A stretch of DNA of 64,000 nucleotides, from NCBI RefSeq assembly GCF_030412785.1, contig NZ_CP125295.1, positions 6,138,001 to 6,202,000 of the forward strand, given 5' to 3'. The notes under the pieces are model-generated. The model saw nothing but the letters and a program-made list of their open reading frames with translations, searched no databases and had not been told where the DNA came from. The position numbers and the translations under genes were made by a program. This DNA is from Paraburkholderia sabiae. Lineage in GTDB: Bacteria; Pseudomonadota; Gammaproteobacteria; Burkholderiales; Burkholderiaceae. Of this stretch, positions 9,168 through 19,228 are shown in pieces (the stretch's first letter is position 1; each line of letters begins with the position of its first letter).

Positions 9168-10958
9168 TTACTTGCCGAGCCAGCGCTTGCGCGCCGTCAC
9201 GGCCGACGCGCGCTTGTCGTTCGCGGCGAGCTTGTAGCGCGAGACTTCCGGGCCATCCAGCTTGACCTGCGCGACGCGCAGCTCGTCGCGCCGGAACGCA
9301 TGCACCTCGACCTTCGCGCCCGGCTGATAGCGCGACAGCAGCGTGTCGAGATTCGAGCCCGTCACGCGCAGGCCGTCGACGGCAATCAGCACGTCGCCGG
9401 CCGACAGACCGGCCTTCTGCGCCGCGCTGCCGTCATGCACCGCCGCCAGCGTGCAATCCGCGCCGCCGCGCACGCGCGCGCCGAGCGACGGCTTGCCCTT
9501 CGGATCGACGTCCGGCTCGACGGTCACGCCGAACGGCGCGAGCAGCGCTTCGAGCGGCAGATCGCGCGTGCCGCGCACCCCTTCCGCGAAAAGATCGGAC
9601 AAATCGGCGCCCGTCGCTTCGGCGAACAGCGCCTCGACGTCGGACTCTTCGATGCCCTGTCCCTTGCCCTTGTAGAAATCGCGTCCGTAGCGCTGCCACA
9701 GCAGACGCATCACGTCATCGAGCGATTTGCGGTTCTGCGTTTGCGCGCGAATCGTCAGATCGAACGCGAGCGCGACGAGCGAGCCCTTCGTGTAATAGCT
9801 GACGATCGCGTTCGACGCGTTCTCGTCCTGGCGGTAGTACTTGACCCATGCGTCGAACGAGCTTTCGGCGACCGTCTGCTTCAGACGCCCGCTGCCGCGC
9901 AGCACGCCGCCGATCGTCTTGCCGAGCAGCGTGAAGTAGTCGGTGTCCTTGATCAGACCGCTGCGCACCAGCATAAGATCGTCGTAATACGACGTGAAGC
10001 CTTCGAACAGCCACAGCAGCGTCGTGTAGTTCTCTTGCGTCAGATCGTACGGCGCGAACGTCGCCGGCTTGATGCGCTTCACGTTCCACGTGTGGAAGTA
10101 TTCATGGCTGCACAGACCGAGATACGTGCGATAGCCGTCCGTCGTTTCGTCGCGGCCCGTGACGGGCAAATCCGCGCGGTTGCAGATCAGCGCCGTCGAC
10201 GCGCGATGCTCCAGCCCGCCGTAGCCATCTGTGACGGCCTGCGTCATGAACACGTAGCGGTCCATCGGCGCCTTCTTCGCGCGCGGCTCGAACAGCGCGA
10301 TCTGCGCTTCGCACACGCGCTGCAAATCCGCCGACAGCCGCACCATGTCCAGTCCGACCACGCGTCCGGCAATCACGATGTCATGCGGCACGCCGTGCGC
10401 CTTGAACGTCGCGAGTTCGAATTCGCCGAGCGTGACGGGATGATCGATCAGTTCGTCGTAGTTCTGCGCCGAGTATTCGCCGAAGCCATAGCGCTTCGTG
10501 CCGCGCGCTTCCGTCAGCGCCGTCGCGACGCGCCAGTTGCGGAACTGCGGACCCGCCGGCTTCTGGATATCGACGACGCACGGCGCGTCTTCGAAACCGA
10601 GCGGCGACAGAAACACGCTCGTGCCGTTGAAAAAGCCCGTCGTGTCGTCGAGATGCGCGGCGCGTACCGACATGTCCCACGCATACACCTCGTAGCGCAG
10701 CGTCAGCGCGCCTTTGACGGGCGCCGCCTGCCACGCGTGCTTGTCGGTTTTTTCGACGCGCACCTTGCGGCCCGCGTCGTTGAACGCGCGCAGCGTGACG
10801 ATGTTGCGCGCGAACTCGCGGACCATGTAGCTGCCCGGAATCCACACGGGCAACATGAAGCGCTGGCCCGCCGGATCGGGTTCGGCGACCGTGACGGTGA
10901 CTTCGAAGAGATGGGCGGCGGGTTGCTTCGGAACGATGGCGTAGCGGATCGGCTTCAT
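9168..10958 (-). CDS. M61 family metallopeptidase with PDZ domain (glycyl aminopeptidase-like)
   Basis: This protein of 596 residues has three parts: an N-terminal beta-rich domain (about 1-170), a gluzincin catalytic domain with the zinc motif HEYFH in [17 protein letters not shown] near residue 280 and a downstream Glu in [14 protein letters not shown], and a C-terminal PDZ domain (about 500-570, with [17 protein letters not shown]). This matches the M61 (glycyl aminopeptidase) family. No signal peptide is evident. The start at 10958 gives [10 protein letters not shown]; the frame stays open to 11006 but the added residues look unconserved. It is transcribed toward azoR and separated from dsbC by a terminator. 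Confidence 0.85.
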   Translation of the reverse strand: MKPIRYAIVPKQPAAHLFEVTVTVAEPDPAGQRFMLPVWIPGSYMVREFARNIVTLRAFNDAGRKVRVEKTDKHAWQAAPVKGALTLRYEVYAWDMSVRAAHLDDTTGFFNGTSVFLSPLGFEDAPCVVDIQKPAGPQFRNWRVATALTEARGTKRYGFGEYSAQNYDELIDHPVTLGEFELATFKAHGVPHDIVIAGRVVGLDMVRLSADLQRVCEAQIALFEPRAKKAPMDRYVFMTQAVTDGYGGLEHRASTALICNRADLPVTGRDETTDGYRTYLGLCSHEYFHTWNVKRIKPATFAPYDLTQENYTTLLWLFEGFTSYYDDLMLVRSGLIKDTDYFTLLGKTIGGVLRGSGRLKQTVAESSFDAWVKYYRQDENASNAIVSYYTKGSLVALAFDLTIRAQTQNRKSLDDVMRLLWQRYGRDFYKGKGQGIEESDVEALFAEATGADLSDLFAEGVRGTRDLPLEALLAPFGVTVEPDVDPKGKPSLGARVRGGADCTLAAVHDGSAAQKAGLSAGDVLIAVDGLRVTGSNLDTLLSRYQPGAKVEVHAFRRDELRVAQVKLDGPEVSRYKLAANDKRASAVTARKRWLGK

Positions 10959-11004
10959 CGGCGCTCGTGTGTGAAAAACGGGTGAGGAAATTCGGCGGGG
11001 CTTC

Positions 11005-11032
11005 AAAACACAGGAGGCGCAGCGCGCCTCCT
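11005..11032 (-). terminator. Intrinsic terminator after dsbC
   Basis: Read on the minus strand, AGGAGGCGC and GCGCCTCCT form a perfect 9-bp stem (11012-11020 with 11024-11032) with a 3-base loop. A short TTTT follows after GTG. It lies downstream of the dsbC stop and before the M61 peptidase start. Confidence 0.75.
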
Positions 11033-11043
11033 TTCAAACACAT

Positions 11044-11089
11044 TCAGACGATTTCTGACGCGACTTCAGACGCGATTTCAGACGAAACG
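11044..11089. repeat. Imperfect 12-bp tandem repeat downstream of dsbC
   Basis: Four units of 10-12 bp follow one another: TCAGACGATT, TCTGACGCGACT, TCAGACGCGATT and TCAGACGAAACG. They end just before the dsbC stop codon. The array is non-coding in any convincing frame and may have grown by slippage. Confidence 0.6.
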
Positions 11090-11092
11090 CGC

Positions 11093-11818
11093 TCAGCGTA
11101 CCGACGACAACGCCTTGTCCAGTTCGTCTGCAGGAACGGCGCCCGGCAGGCGGCGGCCATCAGCGAGGAACACCGTCGGCGTGCCGCTCACGTTCATCGA
11201 CTGGCCGAGCGCGAGATTCTTGTCGATCGCGGCCGTGTCGCAGGTGCCCGGCGCGGTCGGCGCGCGGTGATCCTGCATCCACGATTCCCACGCCTTCGCG
11301 CGGTCGGCGGAACACCAGATCGACTTCGACTTCACCGTCGAATCCGGCGACAGCACCGGGTACAGGAAGGTGTAGACGGTGATGTTGTCCATCGACTTCA
11401 GCGTCGTTTCAAGCTGCTTGCAGTACGGGCAGTTCGGATCGGAGAACACGGCGATCTTGCGGCTGCCATTGCCCTTCACCACTTTCACCGCGTTCGCGAA
11501 CGGCAGGCTCGCGAAATCGATGCGGTTGGTTTCGGACAGACGCGCTTCAGTCAGATTCTTGCGCGTCTTCGAGTCGACCATGTCGCCGAGAATCAGATGA
11601 TCGCCCGACGCGTCGCTGTAGATGATCTGCGAGCCGAGGTTCACTTCGTACAGACCGTCGATGGGCGACTTCGACACGCTCTTGATCGACGCTTCGCTCA
11701 GACGCGCTTGCAGCGTCGACTTGAGCTTGTCGGTGGTCTGGTCGGCCTGTGCCGAACAGCCGAGGCCGATGGTCGCGACGGCCAGCGCCAGCGCGGCGAT
11801 ACGGATATGTTTCTTCAT
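11093..11818 (-). CDS. dsbC: Thiol:disulfide interchange protein DsbC
   Basis: DsbC (241 residues) is a periplasmic disulfide isomerase. The Sec signal peptide is MKKHIRIAALALAVATIG followed by a likely cut after SAQA. The N-terminal dimerisation domain (TTDKLKSTLQARL...) precedes a thioredoxin-fold domain with the active site CPYC in FSDPNCPYCKQLE (about residue 117) and the cis-Pro loop SGTPTVFLADGRR. The start at 11818 is chosen because it begins the signal peptide; 24 upstream in-frame residues are unlike the family. The Cys in IGLGC does not fit a lipobox (Gly at -3). Confidence 0.93.
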   Translation of the reverse strand: MKKHIRIAALALAVATIGLGCSAQADQTTDKLKSTLQARLSEASIKSVSKSPIDGLYEVNLGSQIIYSDASGDHLILGDMVDSKTRKNLTEARLSETNRIDFASLPFANAVKVVKGNGSRKIAVFSDPNCPYCKQLETTLKSMDNITVYTFLYPVLSPDSTVKSKSIWCSADRAKAWESWMQDHRAPTAPGTCDTAAIDKNLALGQSMNVSGTPTVFLADGRRLPGAVPADELDKALSSVR

Positions 11819-11991
11819 GCTGCTGCTCCTGATTCGGTTCGGCGCGCGGCCGTTTGCCGCCCGATTGCGCCTGTGTTCGCCTGTGTTCAAGTTCCGCGCG
11901 CCTTGCGCAGATGGTATGCCTTGTAATCGATCCTGTCAGACGTGTGGGTCGCCCGTCGGTTCAACGCGGGACGCCGTGCGTCAATGCGTCA

Positions 11992-13164
11992 TCAGCCCAG
12001 CGCCGCCGACACCAGCCAACGCTTGATCAGCGGCTGCGCGCCGACGAACGCCATGCCCGTGTTGCGGACCGCACGCGCGATATTGCCGGGCAGCCCGAAG
12101 AGCTTTTGCAGGCCGTCGGTGGCAATGGTCAGCGCGCGGATGTCCTCGCTGCGCGAACGCTCGTAGCGACGCAACAGCACCATATCGCCGATATCGCGGA
12201 ACGCCTCTTTTTTCGCGATCACATCGACCAGCGACGCCACGTCGCGCAAGCCCAGATTCATGCCCTGACCGGCGAGCGGATGAATCAGATGCGCGGCATC
12301 GCCGACCAGTGCGACGCGCGGCGCGACCAGCTTGTCGACGGTTTGCAGCGCGAGCGGAAAGCCTTGCGCGGGCGTCACGCATTCAAGCGCGCCGAGCGCA
12401 CCCATCGTCGCACGCTCGACTTCCGCGGCGAGTTGCGCGGGATCGAGCTTGACGAGCGTGTTCGCGTGGTCCGTCAGCGCCGACCAGACGAGCGACACGT
12501 GACCGTTCGGCAGCGGCAGCAACGCGATGATCTCGCCGTCGCGGAACCACTGATACGCCGTCTCGCCGTGCGGACGCTCCGCCTTGAAGTTCGCGACGAC
12601 GCCCGTCTGCCGGTAGTCGCGCCGGTTCGCCTTCGAGCCGATCTGCGCACGCACCCACGAATGCGCGCCGTCTGCGCCGACCACGAGATCGGCTTCGAGC
12701 ACGTTACCGTTCGCGAGGCCGATCGTCGCGCCGCCCGTTTTCACGTCGAGCCCCTGCGCGCGGGTTTCGATCCACGTGAGGTTGGGCTGGAAACGCAGCG
12801 CGGCGTCGAGCGCATGTTCGATCAGCGACGATTCCGCGATCCACGCGAGCTGCGGCACGGACGCCTGGAACGCCGAAAAATGCAGTTCGGCGTGAGCGTC
12901 GCCGTAGACCCGCATGTCGTACACGGGCGCAAGCCGCGACGCATCGAGCGCCTGCCACACACGCAGACGTTCGAGCAGCGCCTGCGAACTCGCGGACAGC
13001 GCGTAGACGCGCGAGTCGAATACGGCGTCGGCGGCTAGCGGCTGACAGTGCTGTGCGAGCAGCGCGACGCGCAGGCCGCTCTGCGTCAGCGCGAGCGCCG
13101 CCGTCTTGCCGACGAGCCCGCCGCCGATCACGGCGACGTCGAAGGACTGATGGTGAGCATTCAT
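11992..13164 (-). CDS. UbiH/UbiF/VisC/COQ6 family FAD-dependent hydroxylase
   Basis: This 390-residue flavin monooxygenase hydroxylates a ubiquinone precursor ring. The Rossmann FAD motif is VAVIGGGLVGKTAALALT at residues 9-26, the mid motif is DLVVGADGAHSWVR, and the second FAD motif is ALVGDAAHLIHPLAGQGMNLGLRD near residue 290. Which ring position it acts on (UbiH, UbiF, UbiI or UbiM type) cannot be decided by eye. The start at 13164 (MNAHHQSFD) matches the family N-terminus. The same frame is open much further upstream, but that part is the antisense of ychF. dsbC lies 173 bp downstream on the same strand. Confidence 0.88.
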   Translation of the reverse strand: MNAHHQSFDVAVIGGGLVGKTAALALTQSGLRVALLAQHCQPLAADAVFDSRVYALSASSQALLERLRVWQALDASRLAPVYDMRVYGDAHAELHFSAFQASVPQLAWIAESSLIEHALDAALRFQPNLTWIETRAQGLDVKTGGATIGLANGNVLEADLVVGADGAHSWVRAQIGSKANRRDYRQTGVVANFKAERPHGETAYQWFRDGEIIALLPLPNGHVSLVWSALTDHANTLVKLDPAQLAAEVERATMGALGALECVTPAQGFPLALQTVDKLVAPRVALVGDAAHLIHPLAGQGMNLGLRDVASLVDVIAKKEAFRDIGDMVLLRRYERSRSEDIRALTIATDGLQKLFGLPGNIARAVRNTGMAFVGAQPLIKRWLVSAALG

Positions 13165-13575
13165 CCGGCCATTATAGCCGCGAGGGCTGGCGGGGACGGA
13201 TCGGCCCGGCCGTCTTTCGGGGGCATTCTGGCTTTGTTTGACGAGGGATTGATGCAGGTCGGGCATGAATTCCGTCGATTGTGGACGGCACGACCGTTGC
13301 AGGCCGAAGACGGGTGACACGCACTGCCGAACCTTCGCTGCCGCGAAGGCGCAGCCGGACAGGGTTACAATTGCGGTTTTCGGTAATCCGGCACCCCGGC
13401 GCGCGTTTGATTTGATTTGATTTGCAGCGCGGCGGGCGTCCAGCGACAGTCCGCCTGTGCCGCGCCATCCGGCGCGAGCGGATCGGCGGGCCGCAGCCGG
13501 CATCGCGCCGCGCCGCGTGCCGCAAGTCCGCTCCGTTCGCCGAAGCCTGTCACCACCTGATTTGTAGAGAACCTC
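13165..13575. other. Intergenic region between the UbiH-family gene and ychF
   Basis: This 411-bp gap separates divergent genes and should hold both promoters. A 5-bp tandem repeat (TTTGA, 3.8 copies) lies at 13406-13424. TACAAT at 13366-13371 resembles a -10 for ychF, but its -35 is poor. No convincing small gene was seen; short frames here have no ribosome sites and look like GC-rich noise. Confidence 0.5.
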
Positions 13576-14670
13576 ATGAGCCTCAAATGCGGCATCGTCG
13601 GCCTGCCTAACGTCGGCAAGTCCACCCTGTTCAACGCGCTGACCAAGGCGGGCATCGCCGCCGAAAACTATCCCTTCTGCACGATCGAGCCGAACGTCGG
13701 CGTGGTCGAAGTGCCGGACGCGCGCCTGAAGGCGCTCTCCGAAATCGTCAAGCCGGAGCGCATCGTGCCTGCCGTCGTCGAATTCGTCGACATCGCGGGT
13801 CTCGTCGCGGGCGCGAGCAAGGGCGAAGGCCTCGGCAATCAGTTCCTCGCGAATATCCGCGAAACCGACGCGATCACGCACGTCGTGCGCTGCTTCGAAG
13901 ACGAGAACGTGATTCACGTTGCAGGCAAGGTCGATCCCGTGTCGGATATTGAAGTCATCAACACGGAACTGGCGCTCGCTGACCTCGCGACGGTCGAAAA
14001 GGCGCTCACGCGTTACTCGAAGGCCGCGAAGTCCGGCAACGACAAGGAAGCCGTGAAGCTCGCCGCCGTGCTGGAAAAGGTCCGCGTGCAGCTCGATCAG
14101 GCCAAGCCGGTGCGCGGTCTGGATCTGACGGAAGAAGAGCGTCTGCTGATCAAGCCGTTCTGCCTCATTACGGCCAAGCCGGCGATGTACGTCGCGAACG
14201 TCAAGGAAGACGGCTTCGAGAACAATCCGCATCTGGACGCCGTGCGCAACTATGCGGAAACGGAAAAGGCGCCCGTGGTCGCGGTGTGCGCAGCGATCGA
14301 AGCGGAAATCGCCGATCTCGCCGATGAAGACAAGGAAGTGTTCCTCGCCGACATGGGCATGGACGAGCCGGGCCTGAACCGCGTGATCCGCGCGGGCTTC
14401 AAACTGCTCGGCCTGCAGACGTACTTCACGGCAGGCGTGAAGGAAGTGCGTGCATGGACGATCCATATCGGCGATACCGCGCCGCAGGCGGCTGGCGCGA
14501 TTCACACGGACTTCGAACGCGGCTTCATCCGCGCGCAGACGATCGGCTTCGACGACTACATCACGTACAAGGGTGAGCAAGGCGCGAAGGAAGCGGGCAA
14601 GATGCGCGCCGAAGGGAAGGAATACGTCGTGCATGATGGCGACGTGATGAACTTTTTGTTCAACGTCTGA
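13576..14670 (+). CDS. ychF: Obg-like P-loop ATPase YchF
   Basis: YchF (364 residues) binds ATP in preference to GTP and associates with ribosomes; it is linked to oxidative stress and translation at weak starts. The N-terminal G domain has the P-loop [18 protein letters not shown] and the switch II sequence [19 protein letters not shown]. The G4 position lacks the classic NKxD and reads YVANVKEDG, as in the ATP-preferring group. A helical insertion follows, then a C-terminal TGS-like domain ([29 protein letters not shown]) ending VMNFLFNV. A strong terminator follows. Confidence 0.97.
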   Translation: MSLKCGIVGLPNVGKSTLFNALTKAGIAAENYPFCTIEPNVGVVEVPDARLKALSEIVKPERIVPAVVEFVDIAGLVAGASKGEGLGNQFLANIRETDAITHVVRCFEDENVIHVAGKVDPVSDIEVINTELALADLATVEKALTRYSKAAKSGNDKEAVKLAAVLEKVRVQLDQAKPVRGLDLTEEERLLIKPFCLITAKPAMYVANVKEDGFENNPHLDAVRNYAETEKAPVVAVCAAIEAEIADLADEDKEVFLADMGMDEPGLNRVIRAGFKLLGLQTYFTAGVKEVRAWTIHIGDTAPQAAGAIHTDFERGFIRAQTIGFDDYITYKGEQGAKEAGKMRAEGKEYVVHDGDVMNFLFNV

Positions 14671-14723
14671 CGACCAATTGTTAAATGCTCCCCGCCGTCT
14701 AAAGCGAGGATCGCAGATCAAAG

Positions 14724-14750
14724 AAGCCGCGCCTCGACGCGGCTTTTTTT
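14724..14750 (+). terminator. Intrinsic terminator after ychF
   Basis: AAGCCGCG (14724-14731) pairs perfectly with CGCGGCTT (14738-14745) around CCTCGA, followed by a run of Ts to 14750. It lies 54 bp after the ychF stop. Confidence 0.92.
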
Positions 14751-14863
14751 GTGCCTTCGTTGCACGCACACCGAACAATGCTTCGGGTAATCGCCCTTCC
14801 TCCGATCATTTTTCCGATGTTAAATTGCGCGTTCGGCAACCAGCCTTACACATAGAAAATCCG

Positions 14864-14897
14864 CCGACGCTTTCCTGTCATCGACCACAAATAGAAT
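14864..14897 (+). promoter_or_regulatory. Candidate Pho box and -10 element of ugpBAEC
   Basis: CCGACGC (14864-14870), TTTC, then CTGTCAT (14875-14881) has the 7+4+7 layout of a PhoB site; the second half matches the consensus half-site exactly, and the first resembles the CTGACGC variant. TAGAAT (14892-14897, five of six -10 positions) starts 10 bp after the box, the spacing known for PhoB-activated promoters, and the -35 is poor as expected. The predicted transcript starts near 14904, about 37 bases before ugpB. Read by eye only. Confidence 0.45.
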
Positions 14898-14940
14898 CGC
14901 GCGACCGCACACCGCGCAATCCCGACATAGGAGACTCTCG

Positions 14941-16266
14941 ATGCATTGCAAGCCGTTCATCCGTTCGCTATCCGTCGCCGCCGTACTCACCTTCGGCGTC
15001 TACCAAAGCGCACAGGCCGCCACCGAAATCCAGTTCTGGCACGCGATGGAAGCCGCGCTCGGCGAGCGCCTGAACACGATCGCCAACGACTTCAATGCCT
15101 CGCAGAGCGATTACAAGATCGTTCCCGTCTTTAAGGGCACCTACGACCAGACGCTCGCAGCGGGCATTGCCGCGTATCGCAGCGGCAACGCGCCCGCGAT
15201 CCTGCAGGTCTACGAAGTGGGCACCGCGACGATGATGCAGGCGAAAAAGGCCGTCGTCCCCGTCTCCGATGTGTTCAAGCAGGCAGGCATGACGCTCGAC
15301 GACAAGGCGTTCGTGCCGACCATCGCCAGCTATTACAGCGACTCGAAGACGGGCCACCTGATCTCGATGCCGTTCAACAGCTCGACGCCCGTCCTCTACT
15401 ACAACAAGGACGCGTTCAAAAAAGCGGGCCTCGATCCGAACACGCCGCCGAAGACCTGGGCCGAACTCGAACAGGATGCGCAAAAGCTGAAGGCAGCGGG
15501 CATGTCGTGCGGTTATTCGTCGGGCTGGCAAAGCTGGATTCAGCTCGAGAACTACGGCGCGTGGCACGGCGCGCCGTTCGCGACGGAGAACAACGGGTTC
15601 GACGGCGCCGATGCGAAGCTCGAATTCAACAAGCCGCTGCAGATCGCGCACATCAGCTTCCTGCAGAAGATGGCCAAGGAAGGCACGTTCACCTATGCAG
15701 GCCGCAAGGACGAACCGGTCTCCAAGTTCTATAGCGGCGACTGCGGGATCATCACGAATTCGTCGGGCTCGCTCGCGACGATCCGCAAGTACGCGAAGTT
15801 CAATTTCGGCACGGGCATGATGCCGTACGACGCGAACGTGAAGGGTGCGCCGCAGAACGCGATCATCGGCGGCGCGAGCCTGTGGGTGTTGTCGGGCAAG
15901 GATCCCGCCGTCTATAAGGGCGTCGCGAAGTTCCTCGCGTATCTGAGTTCGCCGCCAGTCGCCGCGAAGTGGCATCAGGACACGGGTTATCTGCCTGTCA
16001 CCACGGCCGCCTACGAGTTGACCCAGCAGCAAGGCTTCTACGAGAAGAATCCTGGCAGTGACACGGCCATCAAGCAGATGCTCAACAAACCGCCTCTGCC
16101 GTACACGAAGGGCCTGCGTCTGGGCAACATGCCGCAGATCCGCACGATCATCGACGAAGAACTCGAACAGGTCTGGGCCGACAAGAAGACGCCGAAAGAC
16201 GCGCTCGATTCGTCGGTGTCGCGCGGCGACGAACTGCTGCGCCGCTTCGAGAAAGCGGGTAGCTAA
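14941..16266 (+). CDS. ugpB: sn-Glycerol-3-phosphate ABC transporter substrate-binding protein
   Basis: UgpB (441 residues) is the periplasmic solute-binding protein of the Ugp importer for glycerol-3-phosphate and glycerophosphodiesters. The Sec signal peptide ends at SAQA. The mature protein opens [18 protein letters not shown] and continues with [20 protein letters not shown] and [20 protein letters not shown], which closely resemble the E. coli protein. It starts behind a good AGGAG site and leads ugpBAEC. A candidate Pho box sits upstream, which fits a phosphate-starvation role. The same family includes other sugar binders, but these motifs favour UgpB. Confidence 0.93.
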   Translation: MHCKPFIRSLSVAAVLTFGVYQSAQAATEIQFWHAMEAALGERLNTIANDFNASQSDYKIVPVFKGTYDQTLAAGIAAYRSGNAPAILQVYEVGTATMMQAKKAVVPVSDVFKQAGMTLDDKAFVPTIASYYSDSKTGHLISMPFNSSTPVLYYNKDAFKKAGLDPNTPPKTWAELEQDAQKLKAAGMSCGYSSGWQSWIQLENYGAWHGAPFATENNGFDGADAKLEFNKPLQIAHISFLQKMAKEGTFTYAGRKDEPVSKFYSGDCGIITNSSGSLATIRKYAKFNFGTGMMPYDANVKGAPQNAIIGGASLWVLSGKDPAVYKGVAKFLAYLSSPPVAAKWHQDTGYLPVTTAAYELTQQQGFYEKNPGSDTAIKQMLNKPPLPYTKGLRLGNMPQIRTIIDEELEQVWADKKTPKDALDSSVSRGDELLRRFEKAGS

Positions 16267-16354
16267 AGCCGGATAGTTTTTCCACCTGGCGGGCGCGCTT
16301 CGCGGAGTGTTATCGCAAAGCGCGCCCGTTCGCTCATCTTTGAAAGGGACGTCG

Positions 16355-17239
16355 ATGGACAAGCGCTCCCGCTTCGGCACCAGTTTCCTGCCCTATCTGC
16401 TCGTCGCGCCGCAGCTCATCATTACGCTGCTGTTCTTTCTGCTGCCCGCGGGCGAAGCGCTCTGGCAATCGACGCAGACACAGGACGCATTCGGCACGTC
16501 GAGCGAATTCGTAGGTTTCAGCAATTTCAGGCAGCTTTTCGCCGATCCGCTGTACCTGTCGTCGTTCGAAACGACGCTGATCTTCTGCGCGCTCGTCACC
16601 GTGTGCGGTCTCGTGATTTCACTGCTGCTCGCGGCGTGCGCCGATCGCGTGACGCGCGGAGCGAAGGCCTATCAGACGCTGCTGATCTGGCCGTACGCAG
16701 TTGCGCCCGCGATCGCTGCCGTGTTGTGGTCGTTCCTGTTCAATCCGAGCATCGGACTCGTGACGTACTCGCTCGGCAAGGCCGGGATCGTGTGGAATCA
16801 CGCGTTGAACCCGGGGCAGGCGATGTTCCTGGTCGTGCTCGCCTCGATCTGGAAGCAGGTCAGCTACAACTTCCTGTTCTTCTACGCGGGCTTGCAGGCG
16901 ATTCCGCGCTCGCTGATCGAAGCGGCCGCTATCGACGGCGCCGGTCCTGTGCGCCGTTTCTTCGGCATCGCGCTGCCGCTGCTGTCGCCGACGACGTTCT
17001 TTCTGCTCGTCGTCAATCTCGTCTACGCGTTCTTCGACACCTTCCCGATCATCGACGCCGCAACGGGCGGCGGTCCCGCTCAAGCGACGCGCACGCTGAT
17101 CTACAAGATTTTCGCCGAAGGCTTCCAGGGACTCGACATCGGCAGTTCGGGCGCGCAGTCGGTCGTGCTGATGCTGATCGTCGTCGGGCTGACCGTCGTG
17201 CAGTTCCGTTTCATCGAGCGGAGGGTTCAATACTCATGA
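16355..17239 (+). CDS. ugpA: sn-Glycerol-3-phosphate ABC transporter permease UgpA
   Basis: UgpA (294 residues) is one of the two inner-membrane subunits. Six hydrophobic segments are visible, starting at [20 protein letters not shown]. The conserved coupling (EAA) loop that docks on UgpC is [20 protein letters not shown] at about residues 190-209. The start at 16355 follows an AAGGGACG ribosome site; an upstream in-frame start at 16307 adds no family sequence. Its stop overlaps the ugpE start by four bases (ATGA), which indicates translational coupling. Confidence 0.94.
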   Translation: MDKRSRFGTSFLPYLLVAPQLIITLLFFLLPAGEALWQSTQTQDAFGTSSEFVGFSNFRQLFADPLYLSSFETTLIFCALVTVCGLVISLLLAACADRVTRGAKAYQTLLIWPYAVAPAIAAVLWSFLFNPSIGLVTYSLGKAGIVWNHALNPGQAMFLVVLASIWKQVSYNFLFFYAGLQAIPRSLIEAAAIDGAGPVRRFFGIALPLLSPTTFFLLVVNLVYAFFDTFPIIDAATGGGPAQATRTLIYKIFAEGFQGLDIGSSGAQSVVLMLIVVGLTVVQFRFIERRVQYS

Positions 17240-18081
17240 TCGAGAATCGCCGCGGCTTCGATATCTTCTGCCACGTCGTGTTGATAATCGGCGTGGTGCT
17301 GGTCGTGTTTCCTGTCTACGTCGCGTTCTGCGCGGCGACGATGAACGAGCACGAAGTGTTCAGCGTGCCGCTGTCGCTCGTGCCGAGCACGCAGCTGTTC
17401 GAAAACATCGCGAACATCTGGACGCACGGCACGGGCAACGCCGCGAGCCCGTTCGGCACGATGCTGCTCAACAGTCTCGTGATGGCTTTGGTGATTGCAA
17501 TCGGCAAGATCGCAGTGTCGATGATCTCGGCATTTGCGATCGTGTTCTTCCGCTTTCCGGGCCGCAACGTCGCGTTCTGGCTGATCTTCATCACGCTGAT
17601 GCTGCCCGTCGAAGTGCGCATCTTTCCGACGGTGCAGGTCGTGTCGTCGATGCACCTGAGCAACACATACGCCGGTCTCACGCTGCCGCTGATCGCGTCG
17701 GCGACGGCGACGTTCCTGTTTCGCCAGTTCTTCCTGACGCTGCCCGACGAACTGATGGAAGCGGCGCGCATCGATGGCGCGGGTCCGCTGCGTTTCTTCT
17801 GGGACGTCGTGTTGCCGCTGTCGAAGACGAATCTGGCGGCGCTCTTCGTGATCACGTTCATCTACGGCTGGAATCAGTACTTGTGGCCGATTTTGATCAC
17901 GAACCAGCAGTCGCTGACGACGGCCGTGGTCGGCATCAAGAGCATGATCGCATCGGGCGATACCGCCACCGAATGGCATCTCGTGATGGCCGCGACGCTG
18001 CTCGCGATGCTGCCGCCGCTCGTCGTCGTGCTGGCGATGCAGCGCTGGTTCGTGCGCGGTCTGGTGGATGCGGAAAAATAA
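17236..18081 (+). CDS. ugpE: sn-Glycerol-3-phosphate ABC transporter permease UgpE
   Basis: UgpE (281 residues) is the second permease subunit. It begins [17 protein letters not shown], has about six membrane segments (for example [12 protein letters not shown] and [19 protein letters not shown]), and carries the EAA loop as [20 protein letters not shown] near residues 175-194. It overlaps ugpA by four bases and is followed after 12 bases by ugpC. With UgpA it forms the translocation channel. Confidence 0.94.
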   Translation: MIENRRGFDIFCHVVLIIGVVLVVFPVYVAFCAATMNEHEVFSVPLSLVPSTQLFENIANIWTHGTGNAASPFGTMLLNSLVMALVIAIGKIAVSMISAFAIVFFRFPGRNVAFWLIFITLMLPVEVRIFPTVQVVSSMHLSNTYAGLTLPLIASATATFLFRQFFLTLPDELMEAARIDGAGPLRFFWDVVLPLSKTNLAALFVITFIYGWNQYLWPILITNQQSLTTAVVGIKSMIASGDTATEWHLVMAATLLAMLPPLVVVLAMQRWFVRGLVDAEK

Positions 18082-18093
18082 GGATAAACAGAC

Positions 18094-19185
18094 ATGTCTG
18101 CACTGACGCTCAAGGGCGTGAAGAAATCGTACGACGGCAAGCAGAACGTTCTGCACGGCATCAACGCGGATGTCGAGGATGGCGAATTCGTCGTGATGGT
18201 CGGGCCGTCGGGTTGCGGCAAGTCGACGTTGCTGCGGATGGTCGCGGGCCTCGAAGCGATCACGGAAGGCACGATTGCGATCGACGGCAAGGTCGTCAAC
18301 GAACTGGAGCCGAAGGACCGCAACATCGCGATGGTGTTTCAGAACTACGCGCTCTATCCGCACATGACGGTCGCGGAGAACATGGGTTACGCGCTGAAGA
18401 TCGCGGGACTGCCGAAATCGAAGATCGAATCGCGCGTGTTGACGGCGGCGAAGATTCTCGAACTCGAACCGTTGCTCGCGAGAAAGCCGCGTGAGTTGTC
18501 GGGCGGACAGCGGCAGCGTGTCGCGATGGGACGCGCGATCGTGCGCGAGCCGGCTGTGTTTCTGTTCGACGAGCCGCTGTCGAATCTCGATGCACGTCTG
18601 CGCGTGCAGATGCGGCTCGAAATCCAGCGTCTGCATGGGCGGCTCAAGACGACGAGCCTGTACGTGACGCACGATCAGATCGAAGCGATGACGCTGGCGC
18701 AGCGCGTGATCGTGATGAATCGCGGGCATGCGGAGCAGATCGGTGCGCCCACCGAGGTTTATGAGCGGCCTGCTACTACGTTTGTGGCTGGTTTCATCGG
18801 TTCGCCGGGGATGAATCTGTTGAGTGGGTGGGTGACGGAGGATGGGTCGTCTTTTGAAGTTGCGGGTGAGGGGCCGAAGCTGCCGATTTCTGGTGCGGCT
18901 GGGCTCGGCCGCGATGTTACGGCTGGGCGGCCGTGTGTGATCGGGATTCGGCCAGAGCATATGACGCCAGGGTTAGCGGTTGATGCGTCATCCGCGACGC
19001 TTTTTGTTGACTCGTGCGAGTTGCTTGGTGCGGACAATCTTGCGCACGGTCGTTGGGGCAAACACGATGTGACTGTCCGGTTGCCGCACGGGCATCGGCC
19101 CCAAGCCGGGGAGCGGCTTTCTGTCGCTTTGCCTGCGGCGCATCTTCATTTCTTTGATGAGGAGACGGGGCGGCGGTTGAACTAG
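18094..19185 (+). CDS. ugpC: sn-Glycerol-3-phosphate ABC transporter ATP-binding protein UgpC
   Basis: UgpC (363 residues) is the ATPase of the importer, of the MalK/UgpC type. Walker A is GPSGCGKST near residue 37, the Q-loop is [11 protein letters not shown], the ABC signature is [15 protein letters not shown], Walker B is [16 protein letters not shown], and the switch His is in [15 protein letters not shown]-terminal TOBE regulatory domain follows (about 235-363). From roughly 18750 to the stop, codon use shifts to T- and G-ending codons (GGG, GTT, CTT), unlike the first two thirds and the neighbours. The protein still reads as a normal TOBE domain. Confidence 0.93.
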   Translation: MSALTLKGVKKSYDGKQNVLHGINADVEDGEFVVMVGPSGCGKSTLLRMVAGLEAITEGTIAIDGKVVNELEPKDRNIAMVFQNYALYPHMTVAENMGYALKIAGLPKSKIESRVLTAAKILELEPLLARKPRELSGGQRQRVAMGRAIVREPAVFLFDEPLSNLDARLRVQMRLEIQRLHGRLKTTSLYVTHDQIEAMTLAQRVIVMNRGHAEQIGAPTEVYERPATTFVAGFIGSPGMNLLSGWVTEDGSSFEVAGEGPKLPISGAAGLGRDVTAGRPCVIGIRPEHMTPGLAVDASSATLFVDSCELLGADNLAHGRWGKHDVTVRLPHGHRPQAGERLSVALPAAHLHFFDEETGRRLN

Positions 19186-19228
19186 GTTTTTTTCTGTCTG
19201 CGACGCAGTCGCCATTCTGGGCTTCTTG

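Noticed and set aside
9003..10985. A 660-codon plus-strand frame opposite the M61 peptidase
   Set aside because: Arg/Ala/His-rich composition mirrors the antisense gene, which has the zinc motif and PDZ. It is a GC3 artefact.
11992..14778. A single 928-codon minus-strand frame that would join the UbiH-family protein to an N-terminal extension
   Set aside because: The part before 13164 is the antisense of ychF and the intergenic region. The FAD motif starts at the family's normal N-terminus, so no fusion exists.
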